This document shows positions 52,701-62,356 of a stretch of DNA of 64,000 nucleotides, piece by piece (the stretch's first letter is position 1; the number at the start of each line of letters is the position of its first letter). The notes under the pieces were generated by a model. It did no database searches. It saw only the letters and a program-made list of their open reading frames with translations, and was not told where the DNA came from. Source of the stretch: Lachnospiraceae bacterium (GTDB lineage: Bacteria; Bacillota; Clostridia; Lachnospirales; Lachnospiraceae); NCBI GenBank assembly GCA_017620375.1, contig JAFZQN010000092.1:1-64000 (forward strand), in the 5' to 3' direction. The position numbers were made by a program, and so were the translations under genes.

Positions 52701-53557
52701 TCAAAGCCTTCCAGATCTTCTCTCAAGGTCTTAACTATAAGTACTGCCTCTAAATGTTCAAAGTCAACAACAGGTGTCAGGTATGCCCTTTTGTTTAACT
52801 CCGAAGGATCCTTTTGTATATTGGTGACATATCCTATAAGGATACCGGGCAGATACTTATCACTTATGTATGAGGTAAGTACCTCGTAATTGTCATAGAC
52901 TTCGGCATTTAAATTGATCATCTCTACATCTATATACCCGTCATCCATACGTCTAAGGTTGCCTTTTACTATACAGGTATCCGATGTAGGCTGAAATCTG
53001 CCGCTGACACTTGAATCATCAGCTATGATCGTTCTCACCTTAGCCCAGTTTTTACCCACATCGGTGATGATACCTACCAGTCCGCCTCCGGCAAGTACGT
53101 TCATATCTCTTTTGATACCGTCTTCTTCACCTTTATCTATGACAAACATATCACAAGAACCGTTAGGATTTCTGCTTATGATCCTGGCAGCTACCTTTTC
53201 TGCATTTTGATATACGGAATCATTTTCATAGAGGTCTCTGTACCATGTAAGCTCGTATTCCTGATGTATCAGTATCTGCATTTCGGTCTTCAGTTCATTT
53301 ATTTCTTCGGTAAGTCTGTCATTCTCTTCTATCAGGTCCTGTTTATCAGAGAATATCCTGAGTTTATCGGATATTCCGCTGCTTACTGTGGCTATACCCT
53401 TCTGCATGGGCACGAAGAAATTGCCCACCGCGGTTTTCACCGGAGAAAGCAGATCCGCAAAGAGATATGAAACTATGATCAGTGCAACACATAATATCAC
53501 CAGTACGGTAAATATCATTTTGGAACTGATCGTAAAGTTCTTTTTTACCCTTCCCAT
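52697..53557 (-). CDS. mreC: Rod shape-determining protein MreC
   Basis: One membrane helix (about 14-34), a coiled coil (about 65-105) and the double beta-barrel outside domain (about 120-280), with AARIISRNPNGSCDMFVIDKG and GGGLVGIITDVG motifs. Length 286 is normal. MreC activates PBP2 and RodA. It follows mreB after 11 bases. Confidence 0.93.
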   Translation of the reverse strand: MGRVKKNFTISSKMIFTVLVILCVALIIVSYLFADLLSPVKTAVGNFFVPMQKGIATVSSGISDKLRIFSDKQDLIEENDRLTEEINELKTEMQILIHQEYELTWYRDLYENDSVYQNAEKVAARIISRNPNGSCDMFVIDKGEEDGIKRDMNVLAGGGLVGIITDVGKNWAKVRTIIADDSSVSGRFQPTSDTCIVKGNLRRMDDGYIDVEMINLNAEVYDNYEVLTSYISDKYLPGILIGYVTNIQKDPSELNKRAYLTPVVDFEHLEAVLIVKTLREDLEGFE

Positions 53558-53568
53558 ATACTTGTCCT

Positions 53569-54600
53569 TTAGTCCTCTATCTTTAACATACTGTATTGTT
53601 CAGCCAGAAAATCATAATCCGGATCTTCTGCTATTTTTCCAAGACCTAACGCAACGGTTTCAGACCCGTTATCGCATTTATGTACCTTTAGTCCCGTAAG
53701 GTCCGATATAACTTTATCCAGTCCCTTTATACCTGCCACACCGCCTGTAAGTATTATGCCGGATTCCATTATATCGGCAGACATCTCCGGAGGGATATGT
53801 AATAACAGGTTAAGTATCACTTCCGTTATTTTTTCTATATGATCCTTGATAGCAAGATATACAAAAAGAGAATCAACGGCTATACTGCCCGGAAGCCCGC
53901 TTACCACATCTCTTCCGAATACTTTTTTAGTAATCACTTCACCCTCTTCGGGATGAATGGCAGTACCCAATGCTATCTTTATCTGCTCGGCGGTCTTTCT
54001 GCCTATAGCAAAATTATAGTACAGTCTAACTGAGTTAATGATACTCTCATCGAGTCTGTATCCGCCGAAATTAAGCATCCTGCTGGCCACAGTGCCTCCT
54101 AAAGAAAGCACCGCTATTTCTGTAGTATCCGCACCTATATCCACTACCATAGCTCCGTAGCACTCTCTAAGCAGCACTCCGGCACCGAGGGCTGCAGCTA
54201 TAGGACTATCAACCACTCTTATACGTCTGGGCTTTATATCACAGGCATTAATCAGATCGACCAAAGCCTTTTTCTCAACTTCTGTAGCATATGAAGGTGA
54301 TGCTACCAGGAAGTCCTGGCCATTTAATCTTTCATGTTCTTCGCCTATTTTATCAAAAACTATATTCAACTGGGCCAGCATGTTTTTAACCTGTGCAAGT
54401 ACACCCGAACGTACAGGATAAAGCACTTCGATGTTTGCGGGAGTTCTGCCTTCCATCTCCCATGCGGCATCACCGGTAGCTATGATCCTTTCACCGTCTA
54501 TCATGGCCAAAGCATTTTTCTGGTTATATATGATACCTGTTCCCTTTTGATATATTTTTAATGTACAAGTGCCAGGATCGATCCCGTAAACCCTTGCCAT
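53569..54600 (-). CDS. mreB: Actin-like rod shape protein MreB/Mbl
   Basis: MreB filaments direct wall synthesis along the cell side. The phosphate-1 loop GIDPGTCTLKIY is at about 5-16, then VVDIGADTTEIAVLSLGG (phosphate 2, about 150) and LTGGVAGIKGLDKVI (adenosine motif, about 283). At 343 residues it is full length. The phosphate-1 loop has Cys-Thr where many MreBs have Thr-Asn/Ala, a small local variation. It is behind radC by 10 bases. Confidence 0.94.
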   Translation of the reverse strand: MARVYGIDPGTCTLKIYQKGTGIIYNQKNALAMIDGERIIATGDAAWEMEGRTPANIEVLYPVRSGVLAQVKNMLAQLNIVFDKIGEEHERLNGQDFLVASPSYATEVEKKALVDLINACDIKPRRIRVVDSPIAAALGAGVLLRECYGAMVVDIGADTTEIAVLSLGGTVASRMLNFGGYRLDESIINSVRLYYNFAIGRKTAEQIKIALGTAIHPEEGEVITKKVFGRDVVSGLPGSIAVDSLFVYLAIKDHIEKITEVILNLLLHIPPEMSADIMESGIILTGGVAGIKGLDKVISDLTGLKVHKCDNGSETVALGLGKIAEDPDYDFLAEQYSMLKIED

Positions 54601-54610
54601 TTTATACCTC

Positions 54611-55303
54611 CTAAAAAAGACCGCGGTCCTTTAGGCTGACATATTTATTGTCGCCTATAATTATATGGTCTTTTAGTCTTATACCGACATTATTGCCGGC
54701 TTCCTTTATCCTTAGTGTCGTACTTATATCCGCATCACTCGGTGTCGGATCACCCGACGGATGATTATGCAGCAGGATAAAGAATACTGCATCAGCAAGT
54801 AATGCCTCGCGTAGTATCTCTCTCGGTTCCATGGGAGCCATCCCTACAGTACCGGTAAATACTACTTTTTCCGATATCATCTTTAATCTTGAGTCAAGGA
54901 ATACTGCCCTAGTCTCTTCTCTTTCAAGATGTCTCAGTCTTTCCATAAAGAATCCGGCTACCGAATCGGAGTTTTCAAAACATATACCTTCTTTTTTGAT
55001 ATCTTCCGACATCCTTTTTGAAAGTTCTGCCAATGCCAAAAGCTGTATAGCCTTTACACGTCCGACACCTTTTATAGCTGTAAGCTCATTAAATGAAACA
55101 TGATTAAGCACGCTTACACCATATCTGCCTTCCTTCATCTGCAATATCCTGTAAGCGAGCTCTGTCGATCTTTCGTTTTTGTTTCCTGTCTTGATTATGA
55201 TGGCCAGAAGTTCACTGTCCGACAGAACCTGCGGCCCGTATTTTTCACACTTCTCATAAGGTCTCTCATTTTCGGGTAGTTCCTTTATAGTCAGATATTT
55301 CAT
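54611..55303 (-). CDS. radC: RadC family JAB-domain protein
   Basis: A helix-hairpin-helix part (about 60-90, LTAIKGVGRVKAIQLLALAEL) precedes the MPN/JAB domain with the metal site HNHPSGDPTPSDAD (about 178-191). RadC was linked to DNA repair, but its biochemical role remains unclear. It is the first gene of the mre/min operon, behind the promoter at 55.35 kb; this radC-mreB order is common in Bacillota. Confidence 0.94.
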   Translation of the reverse strand: MKYLTIKELPENERPYEKCEKYGPQVLSDSELLAIIIKTGNKNERSTELAYRILQMKEGRYGVSVLNHVSFNELTAIKGVGRVKAIQLLALAELSKRMSEDIKKEGICFENSDSVAGFFMERLRHLEREETRAVFLDSRLKMISEKVVFTGTVGMAPMEPREILREALLADAVFFILLHNHPSGDPTPSDADISTTLRIKEAGNNVGIRLKDHIIIGDNKYVSLKDRGLF

Positions 55304-55345
55304 ATCCGTCCTTCCTACTCATGATAACACCACACACACTGTTAT

Positions 55346-55374
55346 ATTTTACCACAATTGTCAGTCTCTGTAAA
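55346..55374 (-). promoter_or_regulatory. Promoter of the radC-mre-min-rodA operon
   Basis: Minus strand: -35 TTTACA (55369-55374), 17-base spacer, -10 TAAAAT (55346-55351), 5/6 matches each, about 40 bases before the radC ATG. Confidence 0.72.
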
Positions 55375-55381
55375 TAACCGA

Positions 55382-55411
55382 CTGTCAAACGCTGTTTGGC
55401 AGCTTTAGCTG
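55382..55411 (-). terminator. Overlapping hairpins after the PLP-enzyme gene
   Basis: CTGTCAAAC pairs with GTTTGGCAG (55382-55390 with 55394-55402, one wobble), and a second small hairpin CAGC-TTTA-GCTG (55400-55411) shares the bases CAG with it, so the two exclude each other. A probable end of the mutS-mutL-miaA transcript, but the following T-tract is weak. Confidence 0.4.
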
Positions 55412-55416
55412 AGGAA

Positions 55417-56685
55417 TCAAACCTTAAGAACCCTGTCTAGTGCCGAAAGTATTCCGAGTTTTGCATGATACCAGGTAAGTCCGCCCTGGAAGTATACGGC
55501 ATAAGGCTCTGTGATCGGTCCGTCAGCTGATAGTTCTATGGATGAGCCCTGTATGAAATTACCTGCAGCCATGATAACATCACTGGTATATCCGGGCATC
55601 GCCCAACCTTCGGGTACAACAAAACTGTCAACAGGAGAAGCTGCCTGTATTCCACCGCAGAAAGCTATTAGTTTTTCTGCAGAACCCAGAGTCACTGCCT
55701 GTATAATGTCGTATCTTTCCTCAGTACCGTTCGGTATACAGGGATATCCCAGGTTTTCAAATATCCTGGCTGCAAATATTGCGCCTTTAAGTGCTGAAGC
55801 TACAACTGTAGGTGCAAGAAAAAGTCCCTGGAACATACTCTGATTGATACCAAGTGTGGCTCCTACCTCCTTACCGAGACCGGGAGCAGTCAGTCTATAT
55901 GCACACTTTTCAATATACTCTTTCTTACCTGCTATATATCCGCCCGAAGCTACCAGTCCTCCTCCGGGGTTTTTGATCAGAGAACCGACACACATATCAG
56001 CTCCGACATCTGTAGGTTCTATCTTTTCCACAAACTCACCGTAGCAATTGTCTACTATGACTGCAAGATCGGGCTTGATACCTTTGATAAAAGATATAAG
56101 TTCTCCTATTTTTTCCACGGATAACGTAGGTCTTGTCTGGTAACCCTTTGAACGCTGTATGGTGACAAGCTTTGTTTTCTCATTAATGGCAGCTTTTATA
56201 CCCTCATAGTCAAAGCCTCCGTCCGGTAACAGATCAACCTGACGGTATGTGATACCGAATTCAGCTAAAGATCCTGTAGCAGGATGTATACCGATAACAC
56301 CTTCCAAAGTATCATAGGGTTTTCCCACGGGTGAAAGCAGTTCATCACCCGGTCTTAAATTGGCAGAAAGGGCTATGGTAAGGGCATGTGTACCACATGT
56401 TATCTGAGGTCTTACCAGTGCATCCTCTGTATTAAATATGGATGCGTAGACACTCTCCAAAGTCTCTCTTCCGATATCGTTATATCCGTAGCCCGTGGAA
56501 GATGCAAAATGTATATCGCTCAAGCGGTTATCCTGCATAGCCTTGATAACTTTAAGCTGATTGTATTCTGCTGTCTCATCTATGCTCTTAAATCTGTCCT
56601 CAAGCTCTTTTTCATATTTTTCTCCAAGTTCTATAGCCTTATCGGACAATCCGAATTTTTTTAAAAAATCACGTGTTTCGTTCAT
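55417..56685 (-). CDS. Methionine gamma-lyase family PLP enzyme (aluminium-resistance-protein type)
   Basis: A fold-type-I PLP enzyme of 422 residues with FASSTGYGYNDIGRETLE (about 62-79), GTHALTIAL and the probable PLP lysine in TIQRSKGYQTRPTL (Lys near 180). Members are often annotated as aluminium resistance protein or cysteine/methionine-lyase-like; the true substrate is unproven. Placement next to miaA and mutL is typical of Clostridia. It starts 13 bases after miaA. Confidence 0.9.
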   Translation of the reverse strand: MNETRDFLKKFGLSDKAIELGEKYEKELEDRFKSIDETAEYNQLKVIKAMQDNRLSDIHFASSTGYGYNDIGRETLESVYASIFNTEDALVRPQITCGTHALTIALSANLRPGDELLSPVGKPYDTLEGVIGIHPATGSLAEFGITYRQVDLLPDGGFDYEGIKAAINEKTKLVTIQRSKGYQTRPTLSVEKIGELISFIKGIKPDLAVIVDNCYGEFVEKIEPTDVGADMCVGSLIKNPGGGLVASGGYIAGKKEYIEKCAYRLTAPGLGKEVGATLGINQSMFQGLFLAPTVVASALKGAIFAARIFENLGYPCIPNGTEERYDIIQAVTLGSAEKLIAFCGGIQAASPVDSFVVPEGWAMPGYTSDVIMAAGNFIQGSSIELSADGPITEPYAVYFQGGLTWYHAKLGILSALDRVLKV

Positions 56686-56698
56686 TACTTTTCCTCTC

Positions 56699-57652
56699 TT
56701 ATATGACTCCCCTTAAGCTTGCTGCTGATAATACAAAGTCAAGTATTTTATCTTCAGATCCGAGTGTTTCCCTGTTAACTTCAACAGTCACTCTTTCTCT
56801 CTTAAACCATGTAAGCTGTTTTTTAGCGAAATGTCTTGTATCTCTTTTTATGATCTCTACAGCTTCATCATACGGACATTCTCCGTACAGATAATCCGCC
56901 ATCTCTTTATATCCGAGTCCCTGCATGGACTGAAGATCTCTGGAATATCCTGCATCAAGCAGACCGCGTACTTCATCCGCAAGTCCTTCACGCAGCATTT
57001 CATCAACTCTTTTGTTTATACGTCCGTATACTTTGGCTCTGTCATCATTTAATACACAGTAAAGGAAATTATAGGGACTTGTTCTCTCACGCTGTTCCTC
57101 ATTATGCTCCGAAAGCTTGTTTCCTGTCATAATATTGTATTCAAGTCCGTGAAGTACACGCCGTATATTGTTCTTATGGATCACTGCCGCATATCCAGGA
57201 TCAACCTCACAAAGTCTTTCATACATAAAGTCGATACCTTTTTCTTCCAGGGTGTCTTCCAAAAGCATTCTGACTTCACTTCTTTTATCCTCATCATAAT
57301 CCGTAAAATCCACATCATATAATACAGACTGAATATAAAACCCGGTTCCCCCTGCTATGATCGGTATCTTTCCTCTGGAAGCAATATCATCTATGCTTTT
57401 TTTTGCGAGATCTTTAAATATAGTGACATTAAACTCCTCATCGGGATTTATTATATCAATCAGATGATGAGGTACACCTTTTTTCTCTTCTTCTTTGATC
57501 TTGGCAGTACCTATATCCATACCTCTGTATACCTGCATAGAATCAGCGGATATGATCTCACCGTTCACTTTCAGGGCAACATCCACCGACAATGCAGTCT
57601 TACCCACTGCAGTAGGTCCGGTTATTATGATTAGAGGCTGTTTATCATTCAT
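56699..57652 (-). CDS. miaA: tRNA dimethylallyltransferase MiaA
   Basis: MiaA adds a dimethylallyl group to A37 of tRNAs that read UNN codons. P-loop GPTAVGKTALSVD (11-23), DSMQVYRGMDIGTAK (37-51), HLIDIINPDEEFN, and GGTGFYIQSVLYDVDF (about 103-118) are all present. Length 317 is normal. It follows mutL after 7 bases, an order shared with many bacteria. Confidence 0.97.
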   Translation of the reverse strand: MNDKQPLIIITGPTAVGKTALSVDVALKVNGEIISADSMQVYRGMDIGTAKIKEEEKKGVPHHLIDIINPDEEFNVTIFKDLAKKSIDDIASRGKIPIIAGGTGFYIQSVLYDVDFTDYDEDKRSEVRMLLEDTLEEKGIDFMYERLCEVDPGYAAVIHKNNIRRVLHGLEYNIMTGNKLSEHNEEQRERTSPYNFLYCVLNDDRAKVYGRINKRVDEMLREGLADEVRGLLDAGYSRDLQSMQGLGYKEMADYLYGECPYDEAVEIIKRDTRHFAKKQLTWFKRERVTVEVNRETLGSEDKILDFVLSAASLRGVI

Positions 57653-57659
57653 ATATACC

Positions 57660-59669
57660 TCACACGATACGTTTAAATTTCTTTTCTACTTCTCTTTTGG
57701 TCATATCTATTATGACAGGTCTTCCATGAGGGCAGTTGAAAGGATTTTCAGCAGCCAGGAGATTCTTTATCAGCTCTTTTGCTTCTTCCTCTGTCATTAC
57801 GGTATTCCCTTTAACAGCTGCCTTGCAGGCACATGTGGCTATCTTTTCTTTGATACTCTTTATTACATTACCTTTTATATCCTTTAAAAGCTCATCAAGA
57901 AGTTCTAAAAGCATATTTTTAGGATCAATACCGTATAAGTTAAGCGGTATCTCAGATAATGCATACTCATGTCCGCCGAAATGTTCTAACACAAATCCGT
58001 TTTCTGCTAAAACATCCTTGTATTTTTCAGCTGCATCTTCCTCTGTTGAAGAAAGTGATATGATCATGGGCGGTGAAAGAAGTTGTGTAGCTTCATCCTT
58101 ACCTACATTCTCCATAAATCTTTCATACAGGATCTTCTCATGAGCAGCATGCTGATCGATCATATATACACATCCGTCACACTCTATGATCCAGTATGTA
58201 CCGAATATCTGACCTACTATACGATATCCTTTGCTAAATACATTATTAAACTCATTCCTGGTCTCAAGGTGGCGGTCCTGATCTCCATCAAATAATGTCG
58301 GCTGAGTATACGTACCTTTTGTCTCAGCTATCGACTCAGTTTTTGATTCCGTTTTTAACTCATCTGCAGCTAAATTATCTACAGGTTCATCATTTTTAAC
58401 TTCTATTTTTTCAGTAACTACTTTTTCGTTAAGAGTATCTAAAGGTTTAATATCTTTTTTGATCTCGTTACCGGATTCTTTAGTACAATATTTTACCTCA
58501 GGTTCGGCTGCAAACGAAATATTATTTTCATTTACTTTTTCTTCATACTTAACAGCTTTTACCGGTATCTTTTCTTCTATCTTTTTCTTTACTTCAAAAG
58601 GCTCCGGTATATATTTAGCGTTTTCTTTTTTCTCTTCTTTCTTGTTACTTGCCTCAGGTTCCGCCCTATGTATTAGTGCTTTGCCTGACAGAGCATCCGA
58701 CACTGCGGTAAATACGGAATTATATATAGCCTCAGGGTTTTCAAATCTTACTTCCTGTTTTGACGGATGTACGTTCACATCCATGACAGCCGGATCGATA
58801 TCGATAAAAATATCAGTAAAAGGATATTTATGCTGCATAAGGAACGGCTGATAAGCATCCTCTATAGCTTTATATATTATCTGGCTCCTTATATAACGTC
58901 CGTTTACAAAATAATTCTCTGTGTTTCTGTTACTTCTCACTACCGAAGGTCTGCAAATACAGCCGGATATCTTTATATTTTTATCACTTGTATAGTTAAG
59001 TTCTATTATCTCAGCGGCGATATCTCTGCCGTATATACCGAACAGAACATCCTTCATCTTACCGCTTCCGTTGGTAAAAAGTACATTTCTGCCGTTATTT
59101 ACATACTTGATGCTTACTTCGGGATGTGAAAGGGCTATCCTTTCAACCGCTTCATTACAGTAAGAACCTTCTGTCGCCGAGCTCTTTAAGAACTTTCTTC
59201 TTACCGGTACCTGAAGAAATACATCTCTGATGATAAATGTGGTTCCGTCCGGAGCACCGATCTCTTCAAAGAGGACTTCTTCACCGTCTTTTATACGGTA
59301 ATGCACTGCAGAAAAAGCTTCTTTTGTTTTTGTGATCAGCTCAACATCCGCTACAGCGGCAATACTTGCCAATGCCTCACCTCTGAATCCTAAAGAAGTG
59401 ATATAGGACAGATCTGCGGCATTCTTTATCTTACTGGTTGTATGCCTGACAAATGCTACCTTTACATCATCTTTCTCTATACCGGATCCGTTATCGGTGA
59501 TCCTGATGAGGTCTATACCACCGCCTCTAATCTCTATGGATATGGCAGTGGCACCGGCATCTATGGAGTTTTCCACTAGTTCTTTTATTATGGAGGCCGG
59601 TCTGTCTATTACTTCACCGGCTGCTATCTGGTTGATCGTATTCTTATCAAGTATGTTAATTCTGCTCAT
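57660..59669 (-). CDS. mutL: DNA mismatch repair endonuclease MutL
   Basis: MutL is recruited by MutS and nicks the new strand. The GHKL ATPase (about 1-330) has ELVENSIDAGAT, ITDNGSGI, TSKI and GFRGEAL. A long charged linker (about 335-475, rich in Lys and Glu) follows. The C-terminal domain holds the endonuclease motif DQHAAHEKILYE (fits DQHA-x2-E-x4-E), ACKAAVKG and CPHGRP, so it is the nicking type used by bacteria that lack MutH. Its ATG overlaps the mutS stop by 4 bases. Confidence 0.97.
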   Translation of the reverse strand: MSRINILDKNTINQIAAGEVIDRPASIIKELVENSIDAGATAISIEIRGGGIDLIRITDNGSGIEKDDVKVAFVRHTTSKIKNAADLSYITSLGFRGEALASIAAVADVELITKTKEAFSAVHYRIKDGEEVLFEEIGAPDGTTFIIRDVFLQVPVRRKFLKSSATEGSYCNEAVERIALSHPEVSIKYVNNGRNVLFTNGSGKMKDVLFGIYGRDIAAEIIELNYTSDKNIKISGCICRPSVVRSNRNTENYFVNGRYIRSQIIYKAIEDAYQPFLMQHKYPFTDIFIDIDPAVMDVNVHPSKQEVRFENPEAIYNSVFTAVSDALSGKALIHRAEPEASNKKEEKKENAKYIPEPFEVKKKIEEKIPVKAVKYEEKVNENNISFAAEPEVKYCTKESGNEIKKDIKPLDTLNEKVVTEKIEVKNDEPVDNLAADELKTESKTESIAETKGTYTQPTLFDGDQDRHLETRNEFNNVFSKGYRIVGQIFGTYWIIECDGCVYMIDQHAAHEKILYERFMENVGKDEATQLLSPPMIISLSSTEEDAAEKYKDVLAENGFVLEHFGGHEYALSEIPLNLYGIDPKNMLLELLDELLKDIKGNVIKSIKEKIATCACKAAVKGNTVMTEEEAKELIKNLLAAENPFNCPHGRPVIIDMTKREVEKKFKRIV

Positions 59670-62335
59670 GATTGATTCTTTAACTCCTCCTGGAGTTCGG
59701 AAAGCTTATTTAATGCCTGTATAGGTGTTATGGATGAAATATCCAGTTCCCTTATATCATCCAATATATTGTCATATTTTCTCTCAGCAAAAAGTGAAAG
59801 CTGATCGGGATCCTGTTTTTTTCTTTTCTGTACAGGCTGTCGGTATTTCTCGCTGACAGAACTTGATTTTATCATCTCACTTCTGTCATGTGCGTTGATA
59901 TCATTAAGGCTTAAGACCTCAACTATCTCTCCGGCTCTCTTAAGTATCTCTTCCGGAAGTCCTGCAAGTCTCGCAACCTGTATACCGTAGCTCTTATCTG
60001 CTCCACCTTTTACTATCTTTCTTAAAAAGATGATGCTGTCTCCCTGTTCCTTTACAGCTATACTGAAGTTCTTAACACAGTTAAGCTTTTCTTCCAGTTC
60101 TGTCAGTTCATGGTAATGGGTGGCAAATAAAGTTTTTGCTCCAAGCCTTGTCTCATCGCTTATATATTCTACAACTGCCCAAGCTATAGCCAGTCCGTCA
60201 AAGGTACTGGTACCTCTGCCTATCTCATCCAGAATGAGCAGGCTCTTTCCGGTTGCATTTCTCATTATCTGGGAAACTTCATTCATTTCCACCATAAAGG
60301 TACTCTGTCCGCTGGCCAGATCATCCGAAGCACCTACTCTTGTAAATACTCTGTCTACTATACCTATGTCAGCATATGATGCAGGTACAAAGCTTCCCAT
60401 TTGTGCCATAAGCACTATCAGTGCAGTCTGACGCATATACGTTGATTTACCGGCCATATTCGGTCCGGTGATGATCGATATCCTTTGTGCACCGTTATCC
60501 AGATATGTATCGTTTGCGATAAATCCGGATTCACCCAGCACCTTTTCTACTACAGGATGTCGGCCGTCCTTAATATCTATCACACCGTCCTCATTGAGAT
60601 GAGGTCTTACATATCCGTTTCTTTCTGCTATAAAGCTAAGTGAACAAAGACTGTCGATATATGCTATTCTCTTTGCCGTTTTCTGGATCCTTACGATATT
60701 GGAAGCTATCTTTTCCCTAAGTTCTGTAAATATATCATACTCGAGGGAAACGAGTCTGTCCTCGGCATGAAGTATCTTATCTTCCAGTTCCTTTAACTCA
60801 GGGGTTGTATATCGTTCAGCCTGTACCAAAGTCTGTTTTCTGATCCAGTTTTCCGGTACCAGGTTCTTATAAGAGTTTGTTACTTCGAGATAATATCCGA
60901 ATACCTTATTGTACTTTACTCTTAAATTCTTAATACCGGTATTTTCTTTTTCTCTGGCCTCAAGCTCAGCAAGCCAGTTTTTACCTTCAGATCTGGCTGA
61001 CCTTAACTCATCTATAACAGGACTGTATCCGTCCTTTATGATTCCGCCTTCCCTGATACTTATGGGAGGGTCGTCATTTACCGTAGTATCTATCAGTTCT
61101 TTCAGATCATCCAGTACATCAGTCCCCTCATAAAGCTCTTTTAATAAAGCAGAGTTAAAATCCGACATAAGATGCTTGATGGGAGCTATCATACCGATCG
61201 ATGACGAAAAAGCAATCATATCCCTCGGATTGGCATTTCTGTAACTGATCCTTCCGGCAAGCCTTTCAAGATCATAGATGGAGTTAAGATATTCCCTTAT
61301 CTCTTCACGTACCAGTACATTCTGCCCCAGTTCTTCTACCGCATCAAGCCTTTTTTCTATCTCTGATTTTTCAAGTAACGGCTGCTCTACAAATGATCTT
61401 AGCATTCTGGCACCCATGGCCGTACCGGTTTTATCAAGTACATTAAGCAGAGACCCTTTTTTGTTCTTGTCACGCATGGTCTCGGTAAGCTCTAAGTTAC
61501 GTCTGGTCTGTGAATCTATAAGCATGTATTTCCCTGATACGTAAGGTATTATCTCCGTTACGTGATCAAGGGATATCATCTGTGTCTCAAGCGCATACCT
61601 GAGCACTGCTCCGGCAGCTGCTTTTGCAGCAGGATATATATCTATGCCGAGTTCCGCACAGCTTTTGCATTTAAAGTGACCTGATAGTACATTTTCGCAT
61701 TTTCTCTGGTCAAAATAATCTGTTCCTACAGTGCCTATGGATATACCAAGCTTTTCCTTAAGTACATTTATATCCATTCCGCACATAAGGAATGCTTCGT
61801 TGCATATGATCTCGGCCGGATTAAGCTTATATACTTCATCCGATATCTTCTGAAGTCCTTCAAATTCCTGTATAAAGAAATCACCTGTCGAAACGTCGAG
61901 ACTGGCCATACCGAACGTATCGTCACAGTAATATATGCTCATCAGGTAGTTATTTTTAGTCTCATCAAGTGCCTGAGGATTGATATTGGTACCCGGAGTT
62001 ACTACTCTTATGACCTCTCTTTTTACTAGACCTTTAGCCAGTGCAGGGTCCTCCATCTGCTCACATATAGCAACCTTGTATCCTTTTTCAACCAGCTTTG
62101 AAATATAACCTTCCGACGAATGGAAAGGTACTCCGCACATCGGAGCTCTTTCTTCCAGACCGCAGTTTTTACCTGTAAGCGTCAGTTCAAGTTCTTTTGA
62201 TGCAGTTTTTGCATCCTCGAAAAACATCTCATAAAAATCGCCCAGACGGTAAAACAGGATACAGTCCTTATATTCGTTTTTTATCCCCATATACTGCTGC
62301 ATCTGCGGTGTCAGCTCATACTTTTGTTCTTTCAC
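59666..62335 (-). CDS. mutS: DNA mismatch recognition protein MutS
   Basis: MutS1 binds mismatches and clamps onto DNA with ATP. The N-terminal mismatch domain has the Phe-x-Glu type site FYRLGDFYEMFFEDA (about 28-42). The ATPase holds GPNMAGKSTYMRQ near residue 620, then LLILDEIGRGTSTFDGL and FATHYHELTELE. A C-terminal helix-turn-helix (about 860-889) ends the protein. 889 residues, as usual. It lies 21 bases downstream of a second, membrane-type MutS homologue. Confidence 0.97.
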   Translation of the reverse strand: MKEQKYELTPQMQQYMGIKNEYKDCILFYRLGDFYEMFFEDAKTASKELELTLTGKNCGLEERAPMCGVPFHSSEGYISKLVEKGYKVAICEQMEDPALAKGLVKREVIRVVTPGTNINPQALDETKNNYLMSIYYCDDTFGMASLDVSTGDFFIQEFEGLQKISDEVYKLNPAEIICNEAFLMCGMDINVLKEKLGISIGTVGTDYFDQRKCENVLSGHFKCKSCAELGIDIYPAAKAAAGAVLRYALETQMISLDHVTEIIPYVSGKYMLIDSQTRRNLELTETMRDKNKKGSLLNVLDKTGTAMGARMLRSFVEQPLLEKSEIEKRLDAVEELGQNVLVREEIREYLNSIYDLERLAGRISYRNANPRDMIAFSSSIGMIAPIKHLMSDFNSALLKELYEGTDVLDDLKELIDTTVNDDPPISIREGGIIKDGYSPVIDELRSARSEGKNWLAELEAREKENTGIKNLRVKYNKVFGYYLEVTNSYKNLVPENWIRKQTLVQAERYTTPELKELEDKILHAEDRLVSLEYDIFTELREKIASNIVRIQKTAKRIAYIDSLCSLSFIAERNGYVRPHLNEDGVIDIKDGRHPVVEKVLGESGFIANDTYLDNGAQRISIITGPNMAGKSTYMRQTALIVLMAQMGSFVPASYADIGIVDRVFTRVGASDDLASGQSTFMVEMNEVSQIMRNATGKSLLILDEIGRGTSTFDGLAIAWAVVEYISDETRLGAKTLFATHYHELTELEEKLNCVKNFSIAVKEQGDSIIFLRKIVKGGADKSYGIQVARLAGLPEEILKRAGEIVEVLSLNDINAHDRSEMIKSSSVSEKYRQPVQKRKKQDPDQLSLFAERKYDNILDDIRELDISSITPIQALNKLSELQEELKNQS

Positions 62336-62356
62336 TTTACTACTCCAATAAAACTA